Of a stretch of 20,815 nt of DNA, positions 1 to 8,076 are shown in pieces (position 1 is the stretch's first letter; each line of letters starts with the position of its first letter). The translations under genes were made by a program, and so were the position numbers. This DNA is from Cellvibrionaceae bacterium (GTDB taxonomy: Bacteria; Pseudomonadota; Gammaproteobacteria; Pseudomonadales; Cellvibrionaceae). Under the pieces are notes generated by a model. It made no database searches. It saw only the letters and a program-made list of their open reading frames with translations, and was not told the DNA's origin. The stretch lies in the NCBI GenBank assembly GCA_021151525.1, contig JAGKXD010000070.1:1-20815 (forward strand), written 5' to 3'.

Positions 1-6
1 ATAAAG

Positions 7-1455
7 ATGTTGTCAGTGTTTAAAAATCGTTTGTTTAAAAATAAATTTTTTCTTTTGGGTTTAATTGCTATTTTTCTTATTGTAGCGAGTGTTTTTGGTT
101 ATCTGGAGGTAAGCAAAAAATTACATGCCAATCCTAACCATATCATCGACGAGTACATTAGTTTAAGTGGTACAGAAAAGTTGCATCTAATGCATGCAGA
201 AAAACCAGAGAAAGGGGTATTGATTTACATTGCAGATCATCAAGATGGGAAAAAAGTAAATGACTACGCAAAGCAATTTGCATCCCTAAGTTATTATGTT
301 GCCATTGTTGATAATGAAACCTTACTTAAAACACCTAACAACACCAACAAACAATGTCTGAATCTTGCGCAAAAATTAACTGACATTAACAAACAAATAC
401 AAAACCTCTACAAGCTCGATGACGACGAGCTGCCAATTTTAACAGCCACCGAACACAGTTCCAGCACACTCTATGCAGCCTTAGCACAGGCAAAAGCACA
501 TACGTTTCACGCTGCGGTTAGTATTAACTTCTCATCGCAATTAAACCTGCAAACGACGCTTTGTGAACAGCAAGCGTTTTTGGCTATTGAAAATCAACAA
601 GTAAAGCTCAACGCCATAAAGCGAGTACCAACAAGCTTTTATATTTTTCAAGATAAAAATGACGCTCCTGATTCAGCAAAATTTGCTGAAAGTATTGGCA
701 ATGTAAAATTGACTATCGCTAATGATCCAACACAACACGCATCCACAGAAGCCATCCAAATATTGCAATGGCTCGACCCTCGTCTCGCCGATCAAATCTC
801 CTCTGATGCTAGTGACGGTAACATCCCGCTAATAGAAGTACCTTGTGAAGCAGAGGGAACAACCCCTGCCCTCGCAAAAGACTCCATTGCTGTGATTTTA
901 ACGGGCGATGGTGGCTGGGCGGAAATTGATAAAAACCTTGCAAAAATTCTTGCCGAAAAAGGCATTCCCACCGTAGCACTCGATTCACTGAGCTATTTTT
1001 GGAAAGCAAGGACACCCGAAGAAACTTCAGCTGATATTGATAGCGTCATCGTACAATATCTCGAAAAGTGGAATAAAAAGAATGCTATTTTAATTGGATA
1101 TTCATTTGGCGCAGATGTACTGCCCTTCGTGGCCAATAATCTCCCCGCAGAAACTCAGCGTAAAATTTCGCTGGTTGCTTTGTTAGGCATGGGAAAAACA
1201 GCAGCTTTTGAATTTCGTTTATCAAGTTGGATGAACGCAGACACCAACCAAAGTCGCTTACCAATTATGCCTGAACTCGCCAAAATGAAATGGGCGAATA
1301 GTATTTGTATTTACGGTGTAGAAGACGACGCGGCCAATTGTTTGCCCACCGCCGAGCTTGGCGTGAAAACTATTAGCATGCCGGGTGACCATCACTTTGA
1401 TGAACGTTACGATGAGTTGGTACAACATATTATTGACAACGAGAAGCCAAACTAA
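7..1455 (+). CDS. acvB: AcvB/VirJ-family alpha/beta-hydrolase (probable lysyl-phosphatidylglycerol hydrolase)
   Basis: A 482-residue protein with one N-terminal hydrophobic segment (about residues 14-33), so probably anchored in the inner membrane and facing the periplasm. The C-terminal half (about 290-480) is a VirJ-type alpha/beta-hydrolase domain. It opens with the strand and loop AVILTGDGGWAEID, has a nucleophile elbow GYSFG (364-368, Ser366), and ends with the likely catalytic His in GDHHF (460-464). An acidic loop around 438-441 could supply the Asp. The N-terminal half (about 60-260) resembles a second hydrolase fold without a recognisable GxSxG. AcvB of Agrobacterium hydrolyses lysyl-phosphatidylglycerol and is often paired with the synthase MprF/LpiA. 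No such partner is visible, since only 6 bases lie upstream. The gene converges on the histidine kinase with a 6-bp gap and has no evident link to the flagellar genes. The family is confident; the substrate is inferred. Confidence 0.85.
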   Translation: MLSVFKNRLFKNKFFLLGLIAIFLIVASVFGYLEVSKKLHANPNHIIDEYISLSGTEKLHLMHAEKPEKGVLIYIADHQDGKKVNDYAKQFASLSYYVAIVDNETLLKTPNNTNKQCLNLAQKLTDINKQIQNLYKLDDDELPILTATEHSSSTLYAALAQAKAHTFHAAVSINFSSQLNLQTTLCEQQAFLAIENQQVKLNAIKRVPTSFYIFQDKNDAPDSAKFAESIGNVKLTIANDPTQHASTEAIQILQWLDPRLADQISSDASDGNIPLIEVPCEAEGTTPALAKDSIAVILTGDGGWAEIDKNLAKILAEKGIPTVALDSLSYFWKARTPEETSADIDSVIVQYLEKWNKKNAILIGYSFGADVLPFVANNLPAETQRKISLVALLGMGKTAAFEFRLSSWMNADTNQSRLPIMPELAKMKWANSICIYGVEDDAANCLPTAELGVKTISMPGDHHFDERYDELVQHIIDNEKPN

Positions 1456-1461
1456 ACGTAT

Positions 1462-4128
1462 TTAACTCAATTTTTCAACGGGGATTGAGAAGAAGAATAC
1501 TGACCCCTTATCAATCTCTGTTGTATACCCAATGCTGCCGCCCATGCGCTCCACTATTACACGAGAAATACTTAAACCCAAGCCAGTACCATCGCGTTTG
1601 CGAGTGTCTGAGCTATCAGCTTGTGCAAATTTTTGAAATATTTTTTTACGAAATTCCTCCGGAATACCAACGCCAAAGTCTTCTACCGAAAAAATTATAT
1701 CGCTGCCACTTAGCTTGGCTGAAACAATGACAGTTCCCCCCATATGGGAATACTTAATCGCATTAGAAATCAAGTTAGACATAACTTGTAAAAATCGATC
1801 CACATCTACAAGCACTAAAATACGTTTATTCGCTATGGCTTGGTTATCCAGAGCCAAATGTACTCCGTACTTCACCGCGTAACCGGTGTTTTGATCTATA
1901 GCTTGTCGCATTAAATCATTAGCATCGCAATCGGTAATATCTAATTGCAGCTTACCAAACTCTAATTTCTCAATATCTAATATATCATTGACTAAACGCC
2001 CTAATCGCTCCGCGTTATTTTTAGCAATCACTAATAAGTCTATCGCCTTGTTTGGAATTTGAGGAATTGCCCCTCCTACCAACAAGCCTAAAGCTCCTGT
2101 AATTGAGGTTAGTGGAGTTCGTAGTTCATGACTCACTGTGGACACAAACTCGCTCTTTAAATTATCGACTTTTTGACGCGCAGCAATGTCATGTATAAAA
2201 CAGCTATATACTCGACGATCTGGCAAATTTATTTTGCTCACACCAATTTCGATGGGCACCTTACTACCGTCTTTGGCAACACCGATTGTCTCTAATGACT
2301 TCCAAATAGAGCTGTCATTATTTGATAGGGCCGGCGCATCAGATTCGATAAAAAAATCATGGAAAATGGGGATAATAACCTCAGCACTACAGCCCAACAA
2401 TTGTTGCGCGCTCAATTTAAACAAACGACAAGCAGCTGGATTTGCGCGTTCAACACAACCACTGTCATTAATAACAAGAATTGCTTCTACAGCACCATCC
2501 AAAATGGATTCCAGCTCTCGAGTACGCCACTCGACTAATGAGCTAATATATTGTGTGCGGCCAGTTACCAACAATAGAAATCCGCCTAATAAACTGCAAA
2601 AAAGTAACCCGCCAACCAACACATACCAAGATTGTCCGCTTAGCTGTTTGGCCATGTATTTTTCCGTGGGCGTTACACTTAAACGCAAACTACGACCGGC
2701 AATATTTTGCTGGGTAGTCCAAGCATATGATTGCGCGATAGGCGATACGCTTGCTGAATCTTGATATAAATTAATTGGCGCATCACCGTCTGTAATATCA
2801 TCCAATCTAATCACAAAATCTGCTTTTGAATATTTGTGATGAATAATCTCAAGTTGACGACTTACTTTAACTAATGCGGTTACGTAACCTCGCAATAACT
2901 GATCGCGCATAGCAGGAGATTTGGGCACGTCCAAGGTTTTATAAACTGGAAGATAAATGATGTAGCTTAAATCTTGCGCATTAGCCTGCAGCAAATGAAT
3001 AGGGGCAGTCATAGAAGGGGAACCGGTTTTATTCGCGAAACCTAACGCCTTACTACGAACAGCCTCAGACTCAACGTTAAAACCCTGCGCATAACTATTT
3101 TTTGAGTAGGGCTCTATATATGTAACAACCACATAATGCTCAGACTCTGGAGCCAATCTCGCCTGCCCACTGGTGTTACCTTCTGTGATTGCAAAATTTT
3201 TAAAACCTTCCGTAATGAGTTTTTGCTCAAAATCCTTTCTTTCAGATGCCAATACTTTTTGATTCCACGCTAAAGCGGTGACCGCATTTTCACCACTCAA
3301 AAGTTCTGCGGTAAACAACCTGAAATCTTCAGCGGTAACATTATCGGATGCAACATAAAGTCCTTTTAGTGGAATGAGTGCATCTATGTGCCGCGAAAAT
3401 CCTGTGAAAAGTTGGTCAGCTATTTCTTTAGCATTTTCTTGCAAGGCACGCTCAATTTTTTGTTGATCATTATGACTTGCGCTAACAAAAATGCTTACAA
3501 TCAAAGCACAACTTGCGATTAATGGAATACCTACTGTTTTAAGCCGACTCCCCCAAAGCGTTCGCGGTTGGGCAAACAATATAAATATTATTGGTGCCGC
3601 AATAAGTACGCCTATCGCATCCCCTGTCCACCAAGTGAGCCAACTATAAAGCGTATGCGAAAATGGAATTACACCATTTAAACAGAGTGCAGCCACACCT
3701 ACGCTTGCACTAATACTGCTGGCAACTGGGCCACCTAATGCAAAGAATAAAAATATACTCCACTCATCAATTAATTCATTTGGAAACCCAATAGTTTTTT
3801 TAACCAGCGACGAACCTGCCCATGTAGCCAAACAACTTCCTAGCGCGATTTCTGCTGAGACACTAATAACGGAGAGCCCAAAGGGTGCTCCACCGCTCAC
3901 TGACATACTGGCATTCAGAATTACAGAACCTATAAAAACACCCAACAACATTGGGTTACCCCAAAGTAAAACAGCAGCGAGAGAAATACCCAAGGGAGGG
4001 AAAATAGCTGTGGCAAATCCTGGGGGAATAGCAAGTAGCAAGGCCAAACGCCCAGCCAATACGTATGCAATTGCTAAAAGGAAAACTCTGCTTACTTGCA
4101 GAAATCTAGGGGATAGCACTGAGAACAT
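1462..4128 (-). CDS. MASE1-CHASE-PAS membrane histidine kinase (orphan sensor)
   Basis: An 888-residue sensor kinase. Residues 1-215 are strongly hydrophobic with many transmembrane segments, typical of a MASE1 sensory domain. A CHASE-like extracytoplasmic region follows (about 225-490), then another membrane helix (about 502-522). A PAS domain (about 533-650) precedes HisKA, whose phospho-acceptor is His667 in SHELRTP (666-672). The HATPase domain has its N box at 785-794 (NLISNAIKYS), a G1 box at 815-823 (VEDFGVGIP) and a G2 box at 847-855 (GTGLGLSIS). No receiver or Hpt domain is attached and no response regulator is in the window, so its partner is unknown. The ATG is preceded by GAGAAGG about 7 nt upstream. 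It lies downstream of flagellin 1 on the same strand, but a strong terminator intervenes, so it is probably transcribed separately. The signal it senses cannot be read from the sequence. Confidence 0.93.
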   Translation of the reverse strand: MFSVLSPRFLQVSRVFLLAIAYVLAGRLALLLAIPPGFATAIFPPLGISLAAVLLWGNPMLLGVFIGSVILNASMSVSGGAPFGLSVISVSAEIALGSCLATWAGSSLVKKTIGFPNELIDEWSIFLFFALGGPVASSISASVGVAALCLNGVIPFSHTLYSWLTWWTGDAIGVLIAAPIIFILFAQPRTLWGSRLKTVGIPLIASCALIVSIFVSASHNDQQKIERALQENAKEIADQLFTGFSRHIDALIPLKGLYVASDNVTAEDFRLFTAELLSGENAVTALAWNQKVLASERKDFEQKLITEGFKNFAITEGNTSGQARLAPESEHYVVVTYIEPYSKNSYAQGFNVESEAVRSKALGFANKTGSPSMTAPIHLLQANAQDLSYIIYLPVYKTLDVPKSPAMRDQLLRGYVTALVKVSRQLEIIHHKYSKADFVIRLDDITDGDAPINLYQDSASVSPIAQSYAWTTQQNIAGRSLRLSVTPTEKYMAKQLSGQSWYVLVGGLLFCSLLGGFLLLVTGRTQYISSLVEWRTRELESILDGAVEAILVINDSGCVERANPAACRLFKLSAQQLLGCSAEVIIPIFHDFFIESDAPALSNNDSSIWKSLETIGVAKDGSKVPIEIGVSKINLPDRRVYSCFIHDIAARQKVDNLKSEFVSTVSHELRTPLTSITGALGLLVGGAIPQIPNKAIDLLVIAKNNAERLGRLVNDILDIEKLEFGKLQLDITDCDANDLMRQAIDQNTGYAVKYGVHLALDNQAIANKRILVLVDVDRFLQVMSNLISNAIKYSHMGGTVIVSAKLSGSDIIFSVEDFGVGIPEEFRKKIFQKFAQADSSDTRKRDGTGLGLSISRVIVERMGGSIGYTTEIDKGSVFFFSIPVEKLS

Positions 4129-4215
4129 AATCCTTCTCTATAATGATATTCCATAAGCCTAGCTGAAAATTATCAAGCTGCGAATATCGCTTACTTTTTC
4201 CTTAATTTATAAAAC

Positions 4216-4246
4216 AAAAAGCCGCTGATATCTACAGCGGCTTTTT
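4216..4246 (-). terminator. Rho-independent terminator of flagellin 1
   Basis: A perfect 12-bp inverted repeat (AAAAAGCCGCTG / CAGCGGCTTTTT) around a 7-nt loop, followed on the minus strand by a T-rich tail. It begins 26 bp past the flagellin 1 stop codon. The A/T symmetry means it could also work from the other strand. It separates flagellin 1 from the histidine kinase gene. Confidence 0.93.
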
Positions 4247-4271
4247 GTCGTTCTACGTTTTAACCTACAGC

Positions 4272-6875
4272 TTAGCCTTTCAGTAACGACAAGACTTGTT
4301 GTGGTCGTGCATTAGACTGAGCGAGCATCGCAGTTGCGGCTTGTTGCAACACTTGCGCCCTACTCATAGCCGCCGTTTCTGCAGCGAAGTCAGCATCGAC
4401 AATACGTGAACGGGACGCTGATGTTTTCTCCGAAACGTTTGCGAGGTTGTTGATGGTAAATTCCAAACGGTTGTTAATCGCACCCATTTGCGAACGCACA
4501 TCGTTGATGGTATCCAATGCTTTATCGATGATACCAATCGCTTTTTGTGCGCCAGCTTGAGTTGCGATACTGACACTACTCAATGAGCTACCGAAACCCA
4601 ATCCTGCAGACGCTTTGTTTTGAGAGATCAAACCCGTTACCACTTTACCGTTTGCGGTCACATCCAAACTTATTGGATTGTTACTCAAAGAATTCAACTG
4701 AATTGATGCCAATACGTTAGTAACATGTCTACCAACTGGCCCCGCCAGACTTGTATCCAAACCTAAAGTCGCCAGTGTTTTTCCGCCCTGAGTATCACCC
4801 AAGTCGATTGAGAAAGCCGAATTAGAATTCAGGATTAACTGACCAAGGTCGTTCAACGAAGCGTATACACCAGTGTTCGCCTGCTGTGCATTTAACTCGG
4901 AAATTACAGTCGTCAAGTCAGACACATTGCTCAGCGAAATTTGCGTATTATTCAAACGAATACTACCGGTGGTCGCCGTACTAGGTGAATAGCTACCTGC
5001 TGGAACACCTGCGGCCACTGCGGCTGTCAAACCTAAATAAGCCGTAACAGTTGCACCATTGGTCGCACCATTGGCGATGTTAATTTGACCTTCGGAAAAC
5101 AAATGTATTTTTGAAGCAGAATCTAGGTAAGCCGTTACGCCAGTTGTCGGCGATGCAGCGTTAATATCCGCGATTGCTTGAGCAATAGTAGTACCCGTCA
5201 TAGCAACTTGAATACCGTTGATAGAAATTGTATCCGCCACTGCGTTCGCTGTGCTACCAACTGGGTTACCGGTAACTTCAGTCGATAATTTCAGGCCATT
5301 AAAGTTAGAAACACTTTCGGATTTAAGGCTAGCAATAACACCCGTTTGATCACTCACTTTGTTGATGTTATCCACCTTGCCCTGCAAGGTTCCGGTATTT
5401 TCCCCACTAATGGTGATTCCATTAATTTTCAAATCGCCGAATGCTAAGGTTTTCGTCGAATCTGCTGCAGGGATGTGCTGCCCGAATATCGAAGCTTGCG
5501 TACGAGTATCTTGGAAGCCCAAAGCCGACAAAAGAGTTGGCGCTTTGGTACTACCTAGCGACAAGCCCAATGCGGCAGCTTCGCCCGCAACTGATTCGCC
5601 AACAGTGATATCGCGCCCTTTCGGATCTGTTAATACAATTTGGCCAGATGCGTTGGATGCAACAACACCTGTATTTAATGTTTGCGCGTTAATCGTAGCA
5701 ATTGCCGAGCCTATACTTGTACCAGCTGTGAGTGCGATATTGACGCCATTCACCACCAAATTCGCAGTCACGACAGAAGCCGCAGTATAGGTACCTGCGC
5801 TTACAACTGTAGGTTGTTGTGCATTCGGTCCTTGAGTAATTACAATGTCTTCACCATTTTTGGAGGTCAATGCAATCTGACCAAAACTTGGAGAAACAAC
5901 CGCGCCGAGGCCGGTTAAGGCGCCGCCCCCCGAAATCGTCATGGTTGCCCCATTATTATTGGCAAGCGTAACTAGCCCTGACTCTGTCTTAGTTGCCTGC
6001 ACCAAACCACCGGACTGGCTATTAATCGCCTCAATCAATTCGTCCATGTTGTTTGTATTGGTAATCGAAAACGAAGAGGTTGTACCGTCTGGGTTAGTTA
6101 GACCTATGGTGATTGGGTTTGCCGAAGTGGCGACCCCTGTACCCACTGTAGTAGTAGTCACCTCGTTAAATGCTGTTGCCGTGATACCGTCAATTTTTTC
6201 ATTGATATTTGCCAGCAACTTCTCGAAGGTATCTGGCGGAACTTTTGTCCCGTCGAACGCGCCAATGCTCTTGCCATTAATAAGAATGTCACCATCCTTG
6301 AAACTAGTCGTGGTAATAGCTTTGCTTAGGTGATTCCCCGTTACATCTCCGCCGGTTGATCCCATACCCAGTGTTTTAGCATCCATTTTCGGGATCTTCA
6401 TGGTAATAGTTTGGTTGGCGTCAGCACCGACCTGCAAATTCACTTTGCCCAGAGTCCCGTCTAACAACTTCTGTCCGTTAAACGAAGTTGAAGTCGCAAT
6501 ACGATTCAATTCAGCGGTTAGTTGTTGCACCTCTGCATCCAACGTTTTACGGTCGGCATCGCTATAAATACCGTTCCCCGCCTGAATCGCCAATTCGCGC
6601 ATGCGTTGCAAAATGTTGGTAGTTTCCTGCAACGCACCTTCAGCGGTTTGAATCAAGGATATACCATCGTTGGCATTTCGGATTGCTTGATCGAGGCCGC
6701 GTACTTGCGAGGTCATACGGTTGGAAATCGCCAATCCCGCAGCATCATCTTTTGCCGAATTGATACGCTGACCAGACGACAAACGCTCTGTAGATTTATC
6801 TAATGCGCCACCGGAATTCATCAATTGACGTTGAGAGTTCAGAGACGCAACGTTTGTGTTAATAACTAAAGACAT
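4272..6875 (-). CDS. fliC: Large flagellin, paralog 1 (867 aa, sigma-54 class)
   Basis: Filament subunit exported by the flagellar type III system. The N-terminal D0/D1 region (1-170) has the signature RLSSGQRINSAKDDAAGLAI and the C-terminal D1/D0 region (about 765-867) ends in QQAATAMLAQSNARPQQVL. Between them lies a very long variable region with about five FlagellinIN-like modules, at about 193-210, 370-425, 477-517, 548-600 and 636-690. Each begins with a motif like LxINGxxI and contains a TGVxAxxxxxGxIxL-type strand pair. Enteric flagellins are about 500 residues, so this is large. The protein matches flagellin 2 along most of its length but carries an additional segment at about 354-449. 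The ATG is 7 nt after AGGAG. A sigma-54 promoter lies about 150 nt upstream and a strong terminator follows. No Cys is seen. Confidence 0.97.
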   Translation of the reverse strand: MSLVINTNVASLNSQRQLMNSGGALDKSTERLSSGQRINSAKDDAAGLAISNRMTSQVRGLDQAIRNANDGISLIQTAEGALQETTNILQRMRELAIQAGNGIYSDADRKTLDAEVQQLTAELNRIATSTSFNGQKLLDGTLGKVNLQVGADANQTITMKIPKMDAKTLGMGSTGGDVTGNHLSKAITTTSFKDGDILINGKSIGAFDGTKVPPDTFEKLLANINEKIDGITATAFNEVTTTTVGTGVATSANPITIGLTNPDGTTSSFSITNTNNMDELIEAINSQSGGLVQATKTESGLVTLANNNGATMTISGGGALTGLGAVVSPSFGQIALTSKNGEDIVITQGPNAQQPTVVSAGTYTAASVVTANLVVNGVNIALTAGTSIGSAIATINAQTLNTGVVASNASGQIVLTDPKGRDITVGESVAGEAAALGLSLGSTKAPTLLSALGFQDTRTQASIFGQHIPAADSTKTLAFGDLKINGITISGENTGTLQGKVDNINKVSDQTGVIASLKSESVSNFNGLKLSTEVTGNPVGSTANAVADTISINGIQVAMTGTTIAQAIADINAASPTTGVTAYLDSASKIHLFSEGQINIANGATNGATVTAYLGLTAAVAAGVPAGSYSPSTATTGSIRLNNTQISLSNVSDLTTVISELNAQQANTGVYASLNDLGQLILNSNSAFSIDLGDTQGGKTLATLGLDTSLAGPVGRHVTNVLASIQLNSLSNNPISLDVTANGKVVTGLISQNKASAGLGFGSSLSSVSIATQAGAQKAIGIIDKALDTINDVRSQMGAINNRLEFTINNLANVSEKTSASRSRIVDADFAAETAAMSRAQVLQQAATAMLAQSNARPQQVLSLLKG

Positions 6876-7035
6876 GATTTATCTCCTAAGGATTTTTCCT
6901 GCTCAGAGTCTTAACTCTCTGCGACAAGTCAATGATGAAGCCCGCAAGAAACTTGAAAACTTCGTGGCAGATCCCGGCAAACTTGTTCAGTTCATAGCGT
7001 CAGGATTTTGTTACTTCTTTGCCTAAATGACTTTT

Positions 7036-7051
7036 TGCACAGACTGTGCCA
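7036..7051 (-). promoter_or_regulatory. Sigma-54 (RpoN) promoter of flagellin 1
   Basis: On the minus strand this reads TGGCACAGTCTGTGCA. It has the -24 GG and -12 GC dinucleotides at exact RpoN spacing and matches TGGCAC-N5-TTGCA at all but one specified base. Transcription would start near 7025, giving a leader of about 150 nt. RpoN promoters need an enhancer-bound activator (FleQ/FlrC type in polar flagellates). No activator site is certain here. Confidence 0.85.
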
Positions 7052-7436
7052 AAAACAAACAAAAGAAAAATTGCAACAAAAATATGAAGATAAAATCACA
7101 TCAAAAATTTCGAAAAAATTCCGTATCTAGCTAATTTAAAATCAATACAGAAGCGATGAAAAATTACTTAACTCCACTTTAAAACCACTGCCAAAAAACC
7201 TCAAAATCCAAAAATTAAATCCCTTTAAATACAACACGTTAAGCAACAAAGGCATCCATTTAAAGCAAACCAACTTGATTGAACAATTCATGAAAAATAT
7301 TTTAAAAAAACCATGGAGAACTGATTTATTTAACTGCCAACTATTAATCGACATCTCAGCTAATGTCTCAATGAAATTTCCGTGCAAATGACCTAAGCAC
7401 GTGAATAAAAGGTATTGACCAAAAGGTTATAAATTC

Positions 7437-7503
7437 TTGCCGCTAAAGAAGTTAACGGCAAAGAGTTGCCGCTCAAATAGAGGAAAGGAAAGGAGAAGCG
7501 GCA
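7437..7503. repeat. TTGCCGCT / AGCGGCA repeat cluster
   Basis: TTGCCGCT occurs at 7437-7444 and 7466-7473. The first copy's TTGCCG is mirrored by CGGCAA at 7456-7461 and the second by AGCGGCA at 7497-7503, giving two potential stems. The same core recurs upstream of flgF near 20648-20703, so it looks like a short REP-like intergenic family. It lies downstream of the flaG terminator. Confidence 0.5.
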
Positions 7504-7589
7504 GATACAAGCGGAAATTTTTTAATTTCTAGCGACACATTCGGCTAATCGCAAAGAAAATTGCCAGTGTTTTGACTGAAAATACGGAC

Positions 7590-7625
7590 AAAAAAAAGGA
7601 GCAGCTCTCGCTGCTCCTTTTTTTT
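7590..7625 (-). terminator. Rho-independent terminator of flaG
   Basis: The GC-rich stem GGAGCAGC/GCTGCTCC closes a TCTC loop and is extended by eight A:T pairs on each side. On the minus strand it ends in a run of eight T. It starts 30 bp after the flaG stop codon and is the only strong terminator between flaG and flagellin 1. Confidence 0.93.
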
Positions 7626-7655
7626 GAGTTTTTAACTCGTTTACCTAATCAGATA

Positions 7656-8021
7656 TTAGGCTTGCGCACTGAATAATTGGAAGTTGCCATCTGCATCTTG
7701 GCTGTGAGCTAACTTCAAGAAAGTTTCATCGGGGATTTGACGAATTACTTCTTGAGTTGACCTATCCAAAACCTTAACAACTGTCTCACCTGATGCTTTG
7801 TCGTAGCTGAAATGCAAATCTCGCTGAGTAGATTGAATGTATTCATTCATTTGGGCTACTGCAGCCTCTACGTGGTCTTTCATTTCCTTGAGGTCAGCGT
7901 GCTGGGCTTTTACTGCTTGTGGCTCATCGCTGCTATTGCTAACAGGATTTTTATTACCCGTTGACGCCGATACAGCTTTTATCGGTGACACCGGTAATGC
8001 AGCCTTAGGGATCTCGTTCAT
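7656..8021 (-). CDS. flaG: FlaG family flagellar protein
   Basis: A 121-residue soluble protein. Residues 1-40 are low-complexity and probably disordered. Residues about 42-118 form the FlaG domain: a helical part (LKEMKDHVEAAVAQMNEYIQ), then the strand pair LHFSYDKASGETVVKVLD and the family hallmark EVIRQIPDETFLKLA. FlaG proteins influence filament length or assembly in polar flagellates; the exact mechanism is not settled. The ATG follows GAGG by about 8 nt. The gene sits 55 bp after flagellin 2 and before its own terminator, the usual fliC-flaG order. In many relatives fliD and fliS follow flaG, but here a second flagellin does. The flagellin 2 terminator lies in the intervening gap, so expression probably depends on read-through. 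Confidence 0.93.
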   Translation of the reverse strand: MNEIPKAALPVSPIKAVSASTGNKNPVSNSSDEPQAVKAQHADLKEMKDHVEAAVAQMNEYIQSTQRDLHFSYDKASGETVVKVLDRSTQEVIRQIPDETFLKLAHSQDADGNFQLFSAQA

Positions 8022-8041
8022 AATCTAGCCCTCGAAAAAAT

Positions 8042-8065
8042 TCACCAGAGGTTGCCCTCTGGTGA
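8042..8065 (-). terminator. Probable terminator or attenuator between flagellin 2 and flaG
   Basis: A perfect 10-bp stem (TCACCAGAGG / CCTCTGGTGA) with a 4-nt TTGC loop. On the minus strand it is followed by AATTTTTTC. It begins 12 bp after the flagellin 2 stop codon. The T run leads directly into the flaG ribosome-binding GAGG, so it should cut flaG expression relative to flagellin 2. Confidence 0.85.
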
Positions 8066-8076
8066 GGTTAGCTAAC

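Larger units (their letters stand above)
6876..7655. other. 780-bp non-coding region between flaG and flagellin 1
   Basis: This AT-rich stretch holds, from left to right, the flagellin 1 leader (about 6876-7025) with a small stem (AGAGT/ACTCT, 6905-6918) upstream of the ribosome site, and the sigma-54 promoter (7036-7051). Next come A-rich sequence with a TTTCGAAA palindrome (7108-7115), a zone of TTGCCGCT/AGCGGCA repeats (7437-7503), and the flaG terminator (7590-7625). A TTG-initiated 81-codon reading frame (7142-7387, minus) is not convincing as a gene. No RNA gene was recognised. Confidence 0.7.

Noticed and set aside
1466..1489. Inverted repeat CTCAAT / ATTGAG at the convergent gene ends, considered as a terminator
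   Set aside because: It has only six pairs with a 12-nt loop, lies within the kinase coding sequence and has no T run in the needed place.
2186..2764. 192-codon plus-strand frame opposite the histidine kinase
   Set aside because: It overlaps well-conserved PAS and membrane coding on the minus strand and shows no domain of its own.
5359..6333. Long plus-strand reading frames opposite flagellin 1 (143 and 130 codons)
   Set aside because: They lie wholly antisense to a clear flagellin and reflect its low stop-codon density. They have repetitive Val/Pro/Ser composition and no ribosome site I could support.
6884..6900. Possible RNA switch at the flagellin 1 ribosome site (AGGA/TCCT/AGGA)
   Set aside because: Pairing the middle TCCT with the ribosome site would need a one-base loop, and the alternative stem has only four pairs.
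6965..6980. Plus-strand TGGCAG...GGCAA resembling a sigma-54 promoter
   Set aside because: The GG-to-GC spacing is one base off, and it points away from flagellin 1 with no plus-strand gene downstream.
7142..7387. 81-codon minus-strand reading frame, hydrophobic, upstream of the flagellin 1 promoter
   Set aside because: It starts with TTG, has only a poorly spaced AGGT, its composition looks like translated AT-rich DNA (many Phe, Leu, Lys, Asn), and no family is recognisable.
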